The notes: generated from the letters alone by a model not told the origin. A DNA stretch of 64,000 bases from Aldehydirespirator sp965203635 (GCA_965203635.1 OZ241903.1:3286001-3350000); one strand, 5' to 3'. Positions 32,001 through 40,133 are shown, counted from the first letter of the stretch. Translations and numbers: made by a program.

Positions 32001-34115
32001 ATGCACATCAATAGGGTGGTCGGCCCCATGCGAACGCTCGCTTTCCGAACCTGGCGTTCGCTGACCGTGTGTGTCCCGGGCGCGAGGATTCAGGCCTTTG
32101 GCTCAGCCACAGACCAGATTGGCGCGGTCTTGGTCGTGAACCTGGAAAGGCAGCCGAGGCGATGGCGGCGCGTCATGAAAGAGCTGGGCCGGTTCCGAAC
32201 GTCCGATGGCAAGCCGTTGACGTCGATCACGCGGCGGCTCGCAGCAGTCGATGCGCGGGACGGCCGGGCCGTGGCTGCGACCGCTGACGTGGACCCGAGG
32301 TACCGAATCGGCGATCAGTTGTACGTGCAACCCGACGCCCGCTTGGCGGAGTGCTTCGCCGAGGATGAGCCGGTGCGGATGACGCGGCAGGAAGTTGCAG
32401 TGGCGCGGTCACACGTGGAGGTCTGGAAAGCTGTTGCGAATGGGACCGGCGAATACGTTCTCGTACTGGAGGACGACGTCTGGTTCTCGCGAGGTGCACC
32501 AGCAGCGATCGATAGCGGATGGAGGGCCGCCCTAAACCGCTGCGCAGCCGAAGGTGGCCCGAAGCTGCTCTATCTCTCCTACAGCGACGCGGGCGGAACT
32601 GCAGTGCGTGACGATGCTTGCGACAGCCTCTTCCGACCTGTGCGCGGACTCTGGTTCCTGTCGGGTTACGTGCTGTCGCGCGAAGGTGCGGCGATGCTCC
32701 TTCGCGCCATGCCGGTCATAGGACCCGTTGACCTTTGGATGAACTATCGGTTCGCCGAACTCGGCGCGCTGGCACTCACTTCGCCCGCCATCGAGCAGAG
32801 GCATGACGAAGCATCGGACAATGCCCATTCGGTCCTGCCCTACCTCGCTCGGGCCGGGATCGTCGACGCGGCAGACGGTATCAAGCCCCCGGCCACAACC
32901 CACGCCGGCACGGTTCTGGCATGGACTGCGGGTGGGGAGCAGGAAAGCCTCGCCATGGCGCTGTCGATGCTCGGGTTGCGCGTACGCGTCTTCAACGGTG
33001 ATGAGGAACCGCTGCGCGAGACAGAACTGCAAGAGGTGTTGAAGACATTCAACGCCCTCGTCGACGCCCCCGTCGTGCCCACTGTGCTCTCCCGTGCTGC
33101 GGCGGACGAGCGCTACACAATCCTCATGGAGGCAGATGCGCCCATACCCCTCGGTCTGGAGCGCGAACGGCTGCCGCCATCGCGGTCGGCGATCTTGACG
33201 CCTAACGGTTCCGGGCACCCGTCCTGGGAGGTCCTCTGCGGCGTCTTGCGCCTTTCGACTCCTGCCGAGGCCTTTCCGGCTGGCGCTCCGAGAGTCTTCG
33301 GGCTGTTTCGAGACGCCCGCCCGGCATCCCGCCCCGGACCCGCTGAGCGGATTCGGGGGGACACTGGCTCGATGGACGATTCGCCGTGGGTGCTGCCGCC
33401 ATCGAGCAACTGGCAGCCAGCATCGAACGAGAGCCGCCCCCATGACGCGGCCGGCGCGATCATCGCCCAAGCCAGCATGACGGAGGCCTCGACTCTGTTC
33501 CCGGGCATAACCGAGACGTTCCCAGGAAACCTGGCGTCGTTCGTGCCGGAGGGTCTCCGGCACGGCACAGAGGGCGCGCGGCTCGAGATCGACGCCACTG
33601 ATGGCGGAGTGCGGCCGTACAAGTCCGGTGCCTTTGCGTCCGTCCGGTCCTTTGGGAATGGGCGCTTCGAAGCCGAGATAAGGGCAGCGCCAGGCTCGGG
33701 GTTGATTACCGGATTCTTCCTGCACCGAGCCGCGCCGCGACAGGAGATCGACATCGAGTTAGCGGGAGCCGACCCCTGGCGAATGCTCGTCAACGTCTAC
33801 TTCAATCCCGGCGACGATGGCACGGAAATGAGCTTTGGGTATCGCGGCTCCCCCTGTCTCATCGATCTCGGCTTCGACGCCACGGCCGACTTCCACCGCT
33901 ACGCCATCGACTGGCGTCCGGGCCAATTGACATGGCTGGTCGACGAGAAGGTTGTCCACCAGCGTGTTGGGTGGGATCCCACGCCCATCCCACACCTGAA
34001 CATGCGCCTCCATGCCAACCTGTGGGCACCCCGCTCTGCCGAACTCGCCGGACCAGTCGACGAGAGCGCGCTACCAGCGTCAGCCGTCGTCAGAAACGTG
34101 TCGGTGAGAGCATGA
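32001..34115 (+). CDS. fusion of GT25-type glycosyltransferase, degenerate middle domain and GH16-like lectin/hydrolase domain
   Basis: 704 aa. Residues about 40-275: LPS-type glycosyltransferase family 25 (VLVVNLERQPRRWRR, MTRQEVAVARSHVEVWKAV, YVLVLEDDVWF with EDD at 157-159, FLSGYVLSREGAAML). Residues about 300-450: a region resembling a sulfotransferase-like domain (SLAMALSMLGLRVRVF) but without the usual P-loop. Residues about 500-704: a concanavalin-like GH16 domain (AFASVRSFGNGRFEAEIRA, then EIDIE at 582-586 in the catalytic E-x-D-x-E position, DFHRYAIDWRPGQLTWLVD, LNMRLHANLW). One chain may thus both build and bind or trim a glycan. ATG 32001 is chosen because the frame upstream overlaps the previous gene. 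Confidence 0.8.
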   Translation: MHINRVVGPMRTLAFRTWRSLTVCVPGARIQAFGSATDQIGAVLVVNLERQPRRWRRVMKELGRFRTSDGKPLTSITRRLAAVDARDGRAVAATADVDPRYRIGDQLYVQPDARLAECFAEDEPVRMTRQEVAVARSHVEVWKAVANGTGEYVLVLEDDVWFSRGAPAAIDSGWRAALNRCAAEGGPKLLYLSYSDAGGTAVRDDACDSLFRPVRGLWFLSGYVLSREGAAMLLRAMPVIGPVDLWMNYRFAELGALALTSPAIEQRHDEASDNAHSVLPYLARAGIVDAADGIKPPATTHAGTVLAWTAGGEQESLAMALSMLGLRVRVFNGDEEPLRETELQEVLKTFNALVDAPVVPTVLSRAAADERYTILMEADAPIPLGLERERLPPSRSAILTPNGSGHPSWEVLCGVLRLSTPAEAFPAGAPRVFGLFRDARPASRPGPAERIRGDTGSMDDSPWVLPPSSNWQPASNESRPHDAAGAIIAQASMTEASTLFPGITETFPGNLASFVPEGLRHGTEGARLEIDATDGGVRPYKSGAFASVRSFGNGRFEAEIRAAPGSGLITGFFLHRAAPRQEIDIELAGADPWRMLVNVYFNPGDDGTEMSFGYRGSPCLIDLGFDATADFHRYAIDWRPGQLTWLVDEKVVHQRVGWDPTPIPHLNMRLHANLWAPRSAELAGPVDESALPASAVVRNVSVRA

Positions 34116-34329
34116 ACGCTCGATCATGCCAGGAGGCGACGAATTGCCCCTACGCAGATCCGTCAAGCCGCTGAGCCTTCGCAACGCCACACAGCTCTCA
34201 ACAACGATGTGCGTTGTGCTCGACCACCGCTCTTGGTGACCATTCGCTCCGGACACGATCGCGGCATCTCTCCAAAGGACCTCTCATGAAGCGATCAACA
34301 AACGGCCCTACTCGCTAGAGGAGGTCTCC

Positions 34330-35157
34330 TCAAAGACGTTGATGAACTGGGCGCCGCGATCCCGCAGCAGTGCCCGCTGCGGCGAGTGCTTCGAACGCAT
34401 GGGCTGCAAGGCGACGGTACGCCTCGAGCCGCTGGTGCTGGTTGTGCGCGTCGGTTGAGTGTTGTTCGAGCGCTCTGCTGGCGTGGCCGTCGGGCAGCCA
34501 GAACAGCCCTGGCTGATAGTGCGGGTTGAAGCTCCTATGGCACTCGTTGCTCACGGTGAGGAGGTTCTCATCGATGGTGGGTCCGCCCATGCCGAATGGC
34601 CTGATGTGGTGAAGTTCGAGCCGGTTGTCCTCGTCGTTCGGAGGCTGCCAGTGGCAGACCTGGCAGCGATTCCCATCGCGTTGGAGGATCCGCTCCTTCT
34701 GTCTAGGCCTCGGACGGCGGCGTCTAGACTCGCGAGCGTCCGGGTGAAAGCGTCTGAGTCCCATAGCGCCATTGGGGACCATTTCGATCGGTTGGATGTA
34801 CTCGGCGAGGTGCTCGCGTGCGACCTTCTCGGCGATGAGCGCGTTACCGCCGAATCGGAAGAGCCAGATGAGCTGCGCGCGCTCGTTCACGACGACCCAG
34901 CCTTGACCGAGATCCTCCCACAGTCGTGTCATGCGGTCGGGGTAGACCGATACGGGCTCGCGCAATTCGACGCCATCGTCAGGTCCTCTGCCTTCGGGGA
35001 AACCGGCGAAGCACGTGTCGAATGCCAAGTTCCACCCCGTGTCGCTGCCGAACAGCGCCGCCGCGAAGTAGGTGCACTCAGGGCGGATCTCTCTCAGACC
35101 ACGTGCGAACGCCGCTATCCGAGATGCTCGATCCTCGTCGTCAATAGGTGCCACCAT
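34330..35157 (-). CDS. HNH endonuclease-domain protein
   Basis: 275 aa. C-terminal HNH fold: ILQRDGNRCQVCHW (first CxxC), LELHHIRPFGMGG (HH with catalytic His), NLLTVSNECHRSFNP. The N-terminal 140 residues (AAFARGLREIRPECTYFAAALFG, VVVNERAQLIWLFRFGG) are an unrecognised sensor-like domain. An ATG is available at 35157, with GTG 35160 just before it. A small GAGGA-GACC-TCCTC hairpin follows the stop. Possible nuclease of a defence or mobile module. Convergent with the GT25-GH16 gene. Confidence 0.75.
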   Translation of the reverse strand: MVAPIDDEDRASRIAAFARGLREIRPECTYFAAALFGSDTGWNLAFDTCFAGFPEGRGPDDGVELREPVSVYPDRMTRLWEDLGQGWVVVNERAQLIWLFRFGGNALIAEKVAREHLAEYIQPIEMVPNGAMGLRRFHPDARESRRRRPRPRQKERILQRDGNRCQVCHWQPPNDEDNRLELHHIRPFGMGGPTIDENLLTVSNECHRSFNPHYQPGLFWLPDGHASRALEQHSTDAHNQHQRLEAYRRLAAHAFEALAAAGTAAGSRRPVHQRL

Positions 35158-35160
35158 CAC

Positions 35161-35389
35161 AACGTAACGCCCGTTCTACAAGTGCAGACAACCGCCAAGA
35201 CAGCCATCCCGACAGCGGTGTGTCCGCCGCCACCCGGGCTCACCCGCGGCGTCGCCGGGTTGGTCGAGGCACCGCAGGAATCGGTGCTGCCACCCAGCAG
35301 CGGGAGCGGCTGCCCGCAATACCGACTCTGACCGATGTTCAGGGTCTGCGGTGTAGTCAGCTACTGCTCCTAAGGGCTATCCCCACGAA
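35161..35389. other. intergenic, no gene seen
   Basis: 229 bp between the HNH start and the XRE-ImmA stop. Only short broken frames. It must carry the HNH promoter, but no boxes stand out. Confidence 0.3.
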
Positions 35390-36376
35390 TCAGGCGAGAC
35401 GCAGCCTCCGCCAGTCGATCACCATCCGCAGGTGCTGACTATTGATGCCAAGACGCTGTGCGACAGCTTGCGCCCCGCCGTGTACTTCCACGAGTCTCGG
35501 CAACAGTTCACCGGGTGTTGCGTCGAACTTCGCGGGCTCCTTTCTTCGCCACTTTGACATCTGGATCTGTAGCGCCCGATATCGACGCTCGTCAATGTGC
35601 TGCAACTCCTTAGCGCGGTACACCAGCGCCGCCACCGAGATTCCCCACCGCTTCTTGAGCGCGACGAAATCAGAAAGCGTGGGGCGTTCCTCCATCGCCT
35701 GGTCGACATCGCTGCGAGGAATGAGCGCTGCACCGGCGAACCGATTCGCTTCGTCTTCAGCGATACGGCTGCTCTTGCGATGCATCAACAGATGCGCCAA
35801 CTCGTGCAAGAGCGAGAACCGGAAACGGTCCCCGGGTTGGGTGGGGTCTAACCCGATCACGGGCTGTTCCTCATTGACCCAAGACGACAGTCCGCTGATG
35901 CCTCGCAAGCCGACGATCGGCACCAAGCAAACCCCCGCGCGTTCCACAACCGAGGTCAGGTTCCTGATCGGACCGGTTTCTTCGTGGGCGAGCAACCCGG
36001 ACCTGACCTCAACTGCGCACTCCTCAACCTCGTCCATTGACTGCGCCGCAGGTAGTCTCGTGAGAAGCACCGATGGCGCACTCGGGGTGCGCTGCTGCAG
36101 AGCCAGGAACACTTCGCCGCCGAGACGCAACAGTTCCTTTGCCTTGCGTCGGTCAGCCTCGGGCGTTGCAGCTAGCTTGCGGTGTAACGGCTCGCTCATA
36201 TGCGGCACTGCCGCGAACCGCTCCTGCGAGTAGCCCGTGGCCGAAACGTCAACATCGAGGGTTCGACGTCCAGACTCGATACGCGAGACTGCGTAATCGG
36301 CGATCCCCAGCAACTCGCCCATCTCAACCTGCGTTAGGCCCTCCAGGTTTCGAAACGGGCGGAGCCGCCCCGTCAC
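35390..36376 (-). CDS. XRE regulator fused to ImmA/IrrE metallopeptidase
   Basis: 328 aa. N-terminal helix-turn-helix (about 5-45: LTQVEMGELLGIADYAVSRIESGRRTL). Zinc peptidase motif HELAH at 191-195 with downstream DEANRFAGAALIP. The C-terminus RLGINSQHLRMVIDW may be a second helix-turn-helix-like element. Such proteins cleave phage-type repressors or anti-sigma partners. GTG 36376 overlaps the stop of the gene upstream (GTGA), so the two are made together. A 35-bp dyad upstream of the pair is the likely binding site. Confidence 0.85.
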   Translation of the reverse strand: MTGRLRPFRNLEGLTQVEMGELLGIADYAVSRIESGRRTLDVDVSATGYSQERFAAVPHMSEPLHRKLAATPEADRRKAKELLRLGGEVFLALQQRTPSAPSVLLTRLPAAQSMDEVEECAVEVRSGLLAHEETGPIRNLTSVVERAGVCLVPIVGLRGISGLSSWVNEEQPVIGLDPTQPGDRFRFSLLHELAHLLMHRKSSRIAEDEANRFAGAALIPRSDVDQAMEERPTLSDFVALKKRWGISVAALVYRAKELQHIDERRYRALQIQMSKWRRKEPAKFDATPGELLPRLVEVHGGAQAVAQRLGINSQHLRMVIDWRRLRLA

Positions 36377-36936
36377 GCGCGACCTTCCGCTTCATCGTCG
36401 AGGTCGAGGTCAATATCGTCGAACCTGTCCGGTTCCTCGAATTCCGTGGGGCCGTCGGTGAGTGTCAGAGGCCATCGCCCGGCTTCGACAACCGGCCCTC
36501 GCAGTGCTAGGCGACTCGGCTGGCCCTTCTTGTGAACGATCGAGACCGGCGCGACCGACAGACAGAGCTCGCCGTCGACAAACTGATACTCGATGATGTG
36601 TCTCGTGCAGTCGCCGGGGTCAAAGAGGTGCTCCTCGACGTAGGTCCCTGACGGTCGTCGACTTCGCGACCGAAGAAGGTACAGGTCAGCCGTCGAGGTG
36701 TCTTTCACCTGGATCTTCCCAAACTTCATGTTCTCGGTACACAGCTCGAGAACTCCAGATTCGTCATTTGAGAGCGCGCTCTGGGCAACGGATCGGATGT
36801 TGTGGATTCGTGACATCAGGTTCGACTTGTATCCGAACTCGCGCTCGTGTTCTTCAGATACCGTCGCCGCGAACCGGCAGCCCCGTACAACAGCTGTAGC
36901 CACGCAGTCCACTAGGGTGGGCACGTCCTGGCTCAT
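36373..36936 (-). CDS. unknown protein coupled to XRE-ImmA
   Basis: 187 aa, cytoplasmic, no recognised domain. Predicted alpha/beta content: SEEHEREFGYKSNLMSRIHNIRSVAQSAL, VKDTSTADLYLLRSRSRRPSGTY, SVAPVSIVHKKGQPSRLALRG. Very acidic C-terminus (FDDIDLDLDDEAEG). ATG 36936 has an AAGGAGG 5 nt upstream; in-frame sequence beyond it runs through the operator dyad and is rejected. The overlap with the XRE-ImmA start suggests a partner, for example the peptidase's substrate or antitoxin. Confidence 0.6.
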   Translation of the reverse strand: MSQDVPTLVDCVATAVVRGCRFAATVSEEHEREFGYKSNLMSRIHNIRSVAQSALSNDESGVLELCTENMKFGKIQVKDTSTADLYLLRSRSRRPSGTYVEEHLFDPGDCTRHIIEYQFVDGELCLSVAPVSIVHKKGQPSRLALRGPVVEAGRWPLTLTDGPTEFEEPDRFDDIDLDLDDEAEGRA

Positions 36937-36952
36937 CGCCTGCCTCCTTATC

Positions 36953-36987
36953 CTACATTTGGTTGCAAGTTTTGCAGCGCAATGTAG
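36953..36987. promoter_or_regulatory. 35-bp nested perfect dyad, operator candidate
   Basis: Outer arms CTACATT (36953-36959) and AATGTAG (36981-36987), inner arms TGCAA (36964-36968) and TTGCA (36972-36976), with equal 4-nt gaps, exactly symmetric about base 36970. It lies just before the ribosome binding site of the gene at 36936. Best explained as an autoregulatory site of the XRE protein encoded in the same operon. Confidence 0.6.
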
Positions 36988-37130
36988 CACAGATCTGGGT
37001 GCGGGTGCAAGCCATGTCTTCGAAACCCCGGGTTCGCGGCGCTGGTGCCACGTGCATTCACGCACCCGAAGCCGAGATGTGCTTCAGGGTGGCTTGCCGT
37101 CGCAAGAGCGTGTTGGGGCGTCCAGAACAG

Positions 37131-37901
37131 CTAGCGCTCGTGCCGGACTGTGCTGCGAGCCTTGTTGTTGCTTGAGATCCGGCCAACGGCTGCCTGGACA
37201 TGGGTGCCCACGGCGGCGAGACGATCCCCGGTGGCTCTCCGGATCACGAAGCCGCCTTCGACGAACACGGTGCTATCGGCCAAGATGAGGGCAGCAACCC
37301 GGTCTGCGTCACGTGAGCTCTCGACGAATCGGTCGGCTCTACGCCAAGCATCCCGCACGCCCAGGGCTGCGAGCGACTCAGCTCTGGCAATTCGGCCCGA
37401 TGCGAGTTCCCCGAATGCCAAAGTGGTCCGCGTGGTCTTGGTGTGAGCCGGGCGACCTGGTATGCCTTGCGAAGGTGCGGTCGTAGTTCTCCCGCCAGGC
37501 CAGTCCTGCCGCAGGATGGTCTCGTTAGGAGGTGGCGCGGACCGAACGGCTGGCAAGAGGAGCGAAGCCCGCTGCTTGGCGCGTTCGGCCTCAAGTTCTT
37601 CATGTCTGACGCGACAGCGACCTTGTGCGATCCAGTGAGCTGCCCAAGGAACGGTCATCGCGCAATGAGTACACCACGACGCTCGTGCTACCCGTCGCCA
37701 TTCTCGGCGGGCTCGGCGGCCCGGTCCCGTAGCGTCACGCCGATGCTCACCCCAGCAGACATAGCAGACTCCTGCGACGTGCCTCAACGGATCATGCCCA
37801 GCCCTCCACACGACTCGCCGACCGCAGCCGGGCTTCGAGCACACGCGAGCGGAAGTCATCAGACGCTCGATCTCAGCCGCCCAGCGCTGGCCCAGATTCA
37901 T
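37131..37901 (-). CDS. Cys/His zinc-cluster protein of the Ubl operon, unknown
   Basis: 256 aa. Two apparent metal clusters: C21-x4-C26 with C46-x2-C49, and C77-x2-C80 with H89, C96 and H100, separated by a basic region (RRARREWRR). The rest is Arg/Ala-rich and helical without recognised domains. ATG 37901 overlaps the JAB-E1 stop (ATGA), so it belongs to the Ubl operon. The paired zinc clusters could mark an E3-like adaptor, a DNA-binding protein or a substrate receptor. That is inference only. Confidence 0.6.
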   Translation of the reverse strand: MNLGQRWAAEIERLMTSARVCSKPGCGRRVVWRAGHDPLRHVAGVCYVCWGEHRRDATGPGRRARREWRRVARASWCTHCAMTVPWAAHWIAQGRCRVRHEELEAERAKQRASLLLPAVRSAPPPNETILRQDWPGGRTTTAPSQGIPGRPAHTKTTRTTLAFGELASGRIARAESLAALGVRDAWRRADRFVESSRDADRVAALILADSTVFVEGGFVIRRATGDRLAAVGTHVQAAVGRISSNNKARSTVRHER

Positions 37902-39421
37902 GCAATCACGCTGTTGCGCGTCCGCTCGCGGTCCAATCTTGTGGTCAGGACCTGTGCGATGTCGTCGAGCGATCGAAGGATCCGGATGCGTACTCCCGGG
38001 GAGGCGGCGAGTTGGCGCTGCCGTTGAGCTTGCGGGTGGGGGCCGGTGAAGTCATGACGCTGATCGCCAGCAGCTTCTGCGGGTTCTACTGGGCAGTGGG
38101 CTCTGGTGTGGTCGTCGCGGTGGTCTAGGAAGTGGCTGTTGAGGCTGTACTGCAGCGGGCCGGGCTCTCCAAGGCCGGCGGGCGCGACGCTGAGACTGAC
38201 GTATTGGGCGAGCAGCGCCGCTGACACGCTCGCAGACAGCACGGCGACGTTTTGTCCCGCCGTGGTGGGCAACACGTCGGCGTGCGCGATGTAGGCGGGG
38301 TCGTCGAGGAGTCCTTGCTTGTCGATCGTGACCTGCGCCAAGTCGAGTTGGCGGTTGCAGGCCATGCAGGGGCGGCCGGGCCGGATGACGTGGGTGCGCC
38401 AGGTGGCGTTGAGCATCCCGCCGCTGGAGTTGGTGTCTATGGCGATGCCGCCGTCGATGACGGGGACGAAGTCGCTGTAGGCCAGAGCGTTGAGCACCGC
38501 TCGGGGCCAGGGCCGGTCCACGCAGGAGAAGATCAGGTCGTGGTCGAGAGCGAGGCGCAGGCCCTCGGGTTCGCACACCGACAGGTCCGACACCTCGATA
38601 CGGGGATTGTCAGCGGTGGCGGCTGTGCTGGCCAAGCGGCGCGCGACGTGGATCTTGGCACGGCGCAGCCTCACATCTCTCGGCGCCGCGCCGATCAGTC
38701 GGTCAAGGTTGTGGTCCTCGACGATATCGAAGTCCATGATCGTGAGGTCCTGTATGCCTGAGGCTGCCAACCGCACGGCAACTTCCAGGCCGACGCTGCC
38801 CACACCGACAACGAGGACTCTGCGGCGGGCGAGGTCGGCTTGACGGTGCGGGCCCCAGGCGCTGACTGTGCGGGTCTGTCGGCTGGTCGCCTGCGGCGGA
38901 GGTCTGAGGATGTCGTTCCATGACACCGCGAGGTGCTCGCCGATGACTCTCACGTTGGTGGCGTGAGTGCAGTCGACGCTGGTGCCGGTGCCGGTGTCCC
39001 AATGTCGTGCCGACCAGGTGTTGTCGCCCCCGGCGAGAGTCATGCCCACCAGCGGCAGGCCCGTGATCTCGCGGGCGAGGTTCGCGTAGCTGGCCTCGGC
39101 TTCGCGGTCGGGTTCGCTCATGGGCTGCCACCGGCAAGCGCCGGGGTGGCTGTGCAGCAACACCAGGCCGCAACCCTCGCCGCGGGCAGTCTCTGCGCCA
39201 CGCAGCACGTAGTCGCCAAAGACCGTCGCGTTGCCGTGCACCTCGCGGTCGTCGCGGCCAGGCGCTATCGCCGAGACTAGGAGCGCTGTCCTACGAGTGG
39301 CGGCTGTCGACGGGCGGTACAGGGCGAGGCACAGATCCTCTTGGCCGTCGTCGCGCACCAGCAACTCAAGCAGCGTCCGCTCGGTGCGGTCGGTCATCGC
39401 GACCGAGGCGGTGCGGCTCAT
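37898..39421 (-). CDS. JAB deubiquitinase-E1 (ThiF) fusion protein
   Basis: 507 aa. Residues about 10-160: JAB/MPN domain with E60, H90-S-H92 and S102-x2-D105 (JAMM zinc motif). Residues about 195-440: ThiF/E1-like adenylating domain with GVGSVG (206-211), DFDIVEDHNLDR, and a CxxC pair (352/355, PCMAC). The E1 should adenylate the Ubl C-terminus, and the JAB domain should process or remove it. Fusion of the two is known from predicted prokaryotic Ubl operons. ATG 39421 overlaps the E2-like stop (ATGA). In-frame upstream sequence runs across that gene. Confidence 0.88.
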   Translation of the reverse strand: MSRTASVAMTDRTERTLLELLVRDDGQEDLCLALYRPSTAATRRTALLVSAIAPGRDDREVHGNATVFGDYVLRGAETARGEGCGLVLLHSHPGACRWQPMSEPDREAEASYANLAREITGLPLVGMTLAGGDNTWSARHWDTGTGTSVDCTHATNVRVIGEHLAVSWNDILRPPPQATSRQTRTVSAWGPHRQADLARRRVLVVGVGSVGLEVAVRLAASGIQDLTIMDFDIVEDHNLDRLIGAAPRDVRLRRAKIHVARRLASTAATADNPRIEVSDLSVCEPEGLRLALDHDLIFSCVDRPWPRAVLNALAYSDFVPVIDGGIAIDTNSSGGMLNATWRTHVIRPGRPCMACNRQLDLAQVTIDKQGLLDDPAYIAHADVLPTTAGQNVAVLSASVSAALLAQYVSLSVAPAGLGEPGPLQYSLNSHFLDHRDDHTRAHCPVEPAEAAGDQRHDFTGPHPQAQRQRQLAASPGVRIRILRSLDDIAQVLTTRLDRERTRNSVIA

Positions 39422-39765
39422 CGGACCGTCTCGGTCAACACGGCCTGTAGATGGGCATGCCAACACACCGCAGCCGGCGCATCTCCCCAGCCCGCGCTGT
39501 TGCGGCTGTGCTGCAGCCACCCCGTCTTGGTCGAAGGTTGGCTGTTGGTGCTGCTGAACCTCACAGCGGAGGGCAGATGCACCCAGTGGGGCGGTGCGTG
39601 CGGCCAGTCCCCCAGCTCCGATAGAGCCACACCGACCTCCACACACGTCCCGGCATGCGCGCCCGCAGCGGGGGTCACCTCGCAGACGACGAGTTCGGCC
39701 TCCACCCTTGGGCAGAGGCCGAGTCCCGCCATCGCATCAACGAACGCCTCGACTGGGGGCTGCAT
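39418..39765 (-). CDS. E2/UBC-like protein of prokaryotic Ubl operon
   Basis: 115 aa. Beta-meander (ELVVCEVTPAAGAHAGTCVEVGVAL) followed by the E2-type Pro-rich turn APPHWVHLPSAVRF, then W/H-rich helices (GWLQHSRN, AVCWHAHLQAVL). This fits the RWD/E2 fold of prokaryotic E2 or CEHH-type families. Four cysteines exist (18, 29, 42, 101), but none sits clearly at the canonical active-site position before the W-x-P helix, so catalytic competence is uncertain. It is joined to its neighbours by TGATG and ATGA overlaps. Confidence 0.65.
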   Translation of the reverse strand: MQPPVEAFVDAMAGLGLCPRVEAELVVCEVTPAAGAHAGTCVEVGVALSELGDWPHAPPHWVHLPSAVRFSSTNSQPSTKTGWLQHSRNSAGWGDAPAAVCWHAHLQAVLTETVR

Positions 39766-40025
39766 CAGGCGACGGGCGCGCTCTGGCGGATCGACACGAA
39801 CCTGGCGTCCTTGTGGATCTCGACGAGCTCGTCGTCGCGGTAGCGCTTGGTGTGGGGCCGGTCCTTGCCCTCGATCTGGCCGAGATAGAACACGGCCGGG
39901 TCGCGCCCGGCGAGGCGCAGGAGCGCCTCGGCCCGCTGGCTGGCCTCCGCGGTCTCGTACGGGGCACCGTCGATCGTGAACGGAATGAGTTTCCCCAGTT
40001 CCACAATCTTGGGATCCACAGTCAT
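39765..40025 (-). CDS. ubiquitin-like protein, multiubiquitin-domain family
   Basis: 86 aa single domain. IPFTIDGAPYETAEA, QRAEALLRLAGRDPAVFYL, YRDDELVEIHKDARFVSIR match the compact beta-grasp of multiubiquitin-domain proteins (strand-helix-strand with a LAG-P turn). Unusually, the C-terminus is QSAPVA with no glycine, so a diglycine-type conjugation tail is absent and there is only one domain. ATG 40025 has AAAGGAG 7 nt upstream; the longer in-frame start lies inside the divergent promoter. First gene of the four-gene Ubl operon. Confidence 0.75.
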   Translation of the reverse strand: MTVDPKIVELGKLIPFTIDGAPYETAEASQRAEALLRLAGRDPAVFYLGQIEGKDRPHTKRYRDDELVEIHKDARFVSIRQSAPVA

Positions 40026-40067
40026 TGCTTGCTCCTTTCTAGAGTTGACGAGTGCGTCTCCTCCCCT

Positions 40068-40133
40068 GTCGAAATCCCCCGCCTCATCGAAAATCCTGAC
40101 TGGATCGCTTTCGGTGTCGCACCGGTTTTCGAT
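40068..40133. promoter_or_regulatory. three TCGAAA half-sites in the divergent promoter
   Basis: GTCGAAATCC (40068-40077), ATCGAAAA (40086-40093) and its inverted copy TTTTCGAT (40126-40133) lie in the 119-bp gap between the Ubl operon and the sigma-factor gene. The latter two form a perfect inverted pair spaced by 32 bp. Candidate sites for the ImmA-linked repressor system or the sigma factor itself. Confidence 0.45.

Noticed and set aside
34112..34174. 20-codon ORF overlapping the GT25-GH16 stop
   Set aside because: Too short, no conservation evidence; the ATGA overlap alone is weak support.
34286..34318. 10-codon ORF after the GT25-GH16 gene
   Set aside because: Too short, and the surrounding frames are non-coding.
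36988..37130. tRNA-like GGTTCGC pieces near 37030
   Set aside because: No cloverleaf, acceptor stem or anticodon arm can be paired around them.
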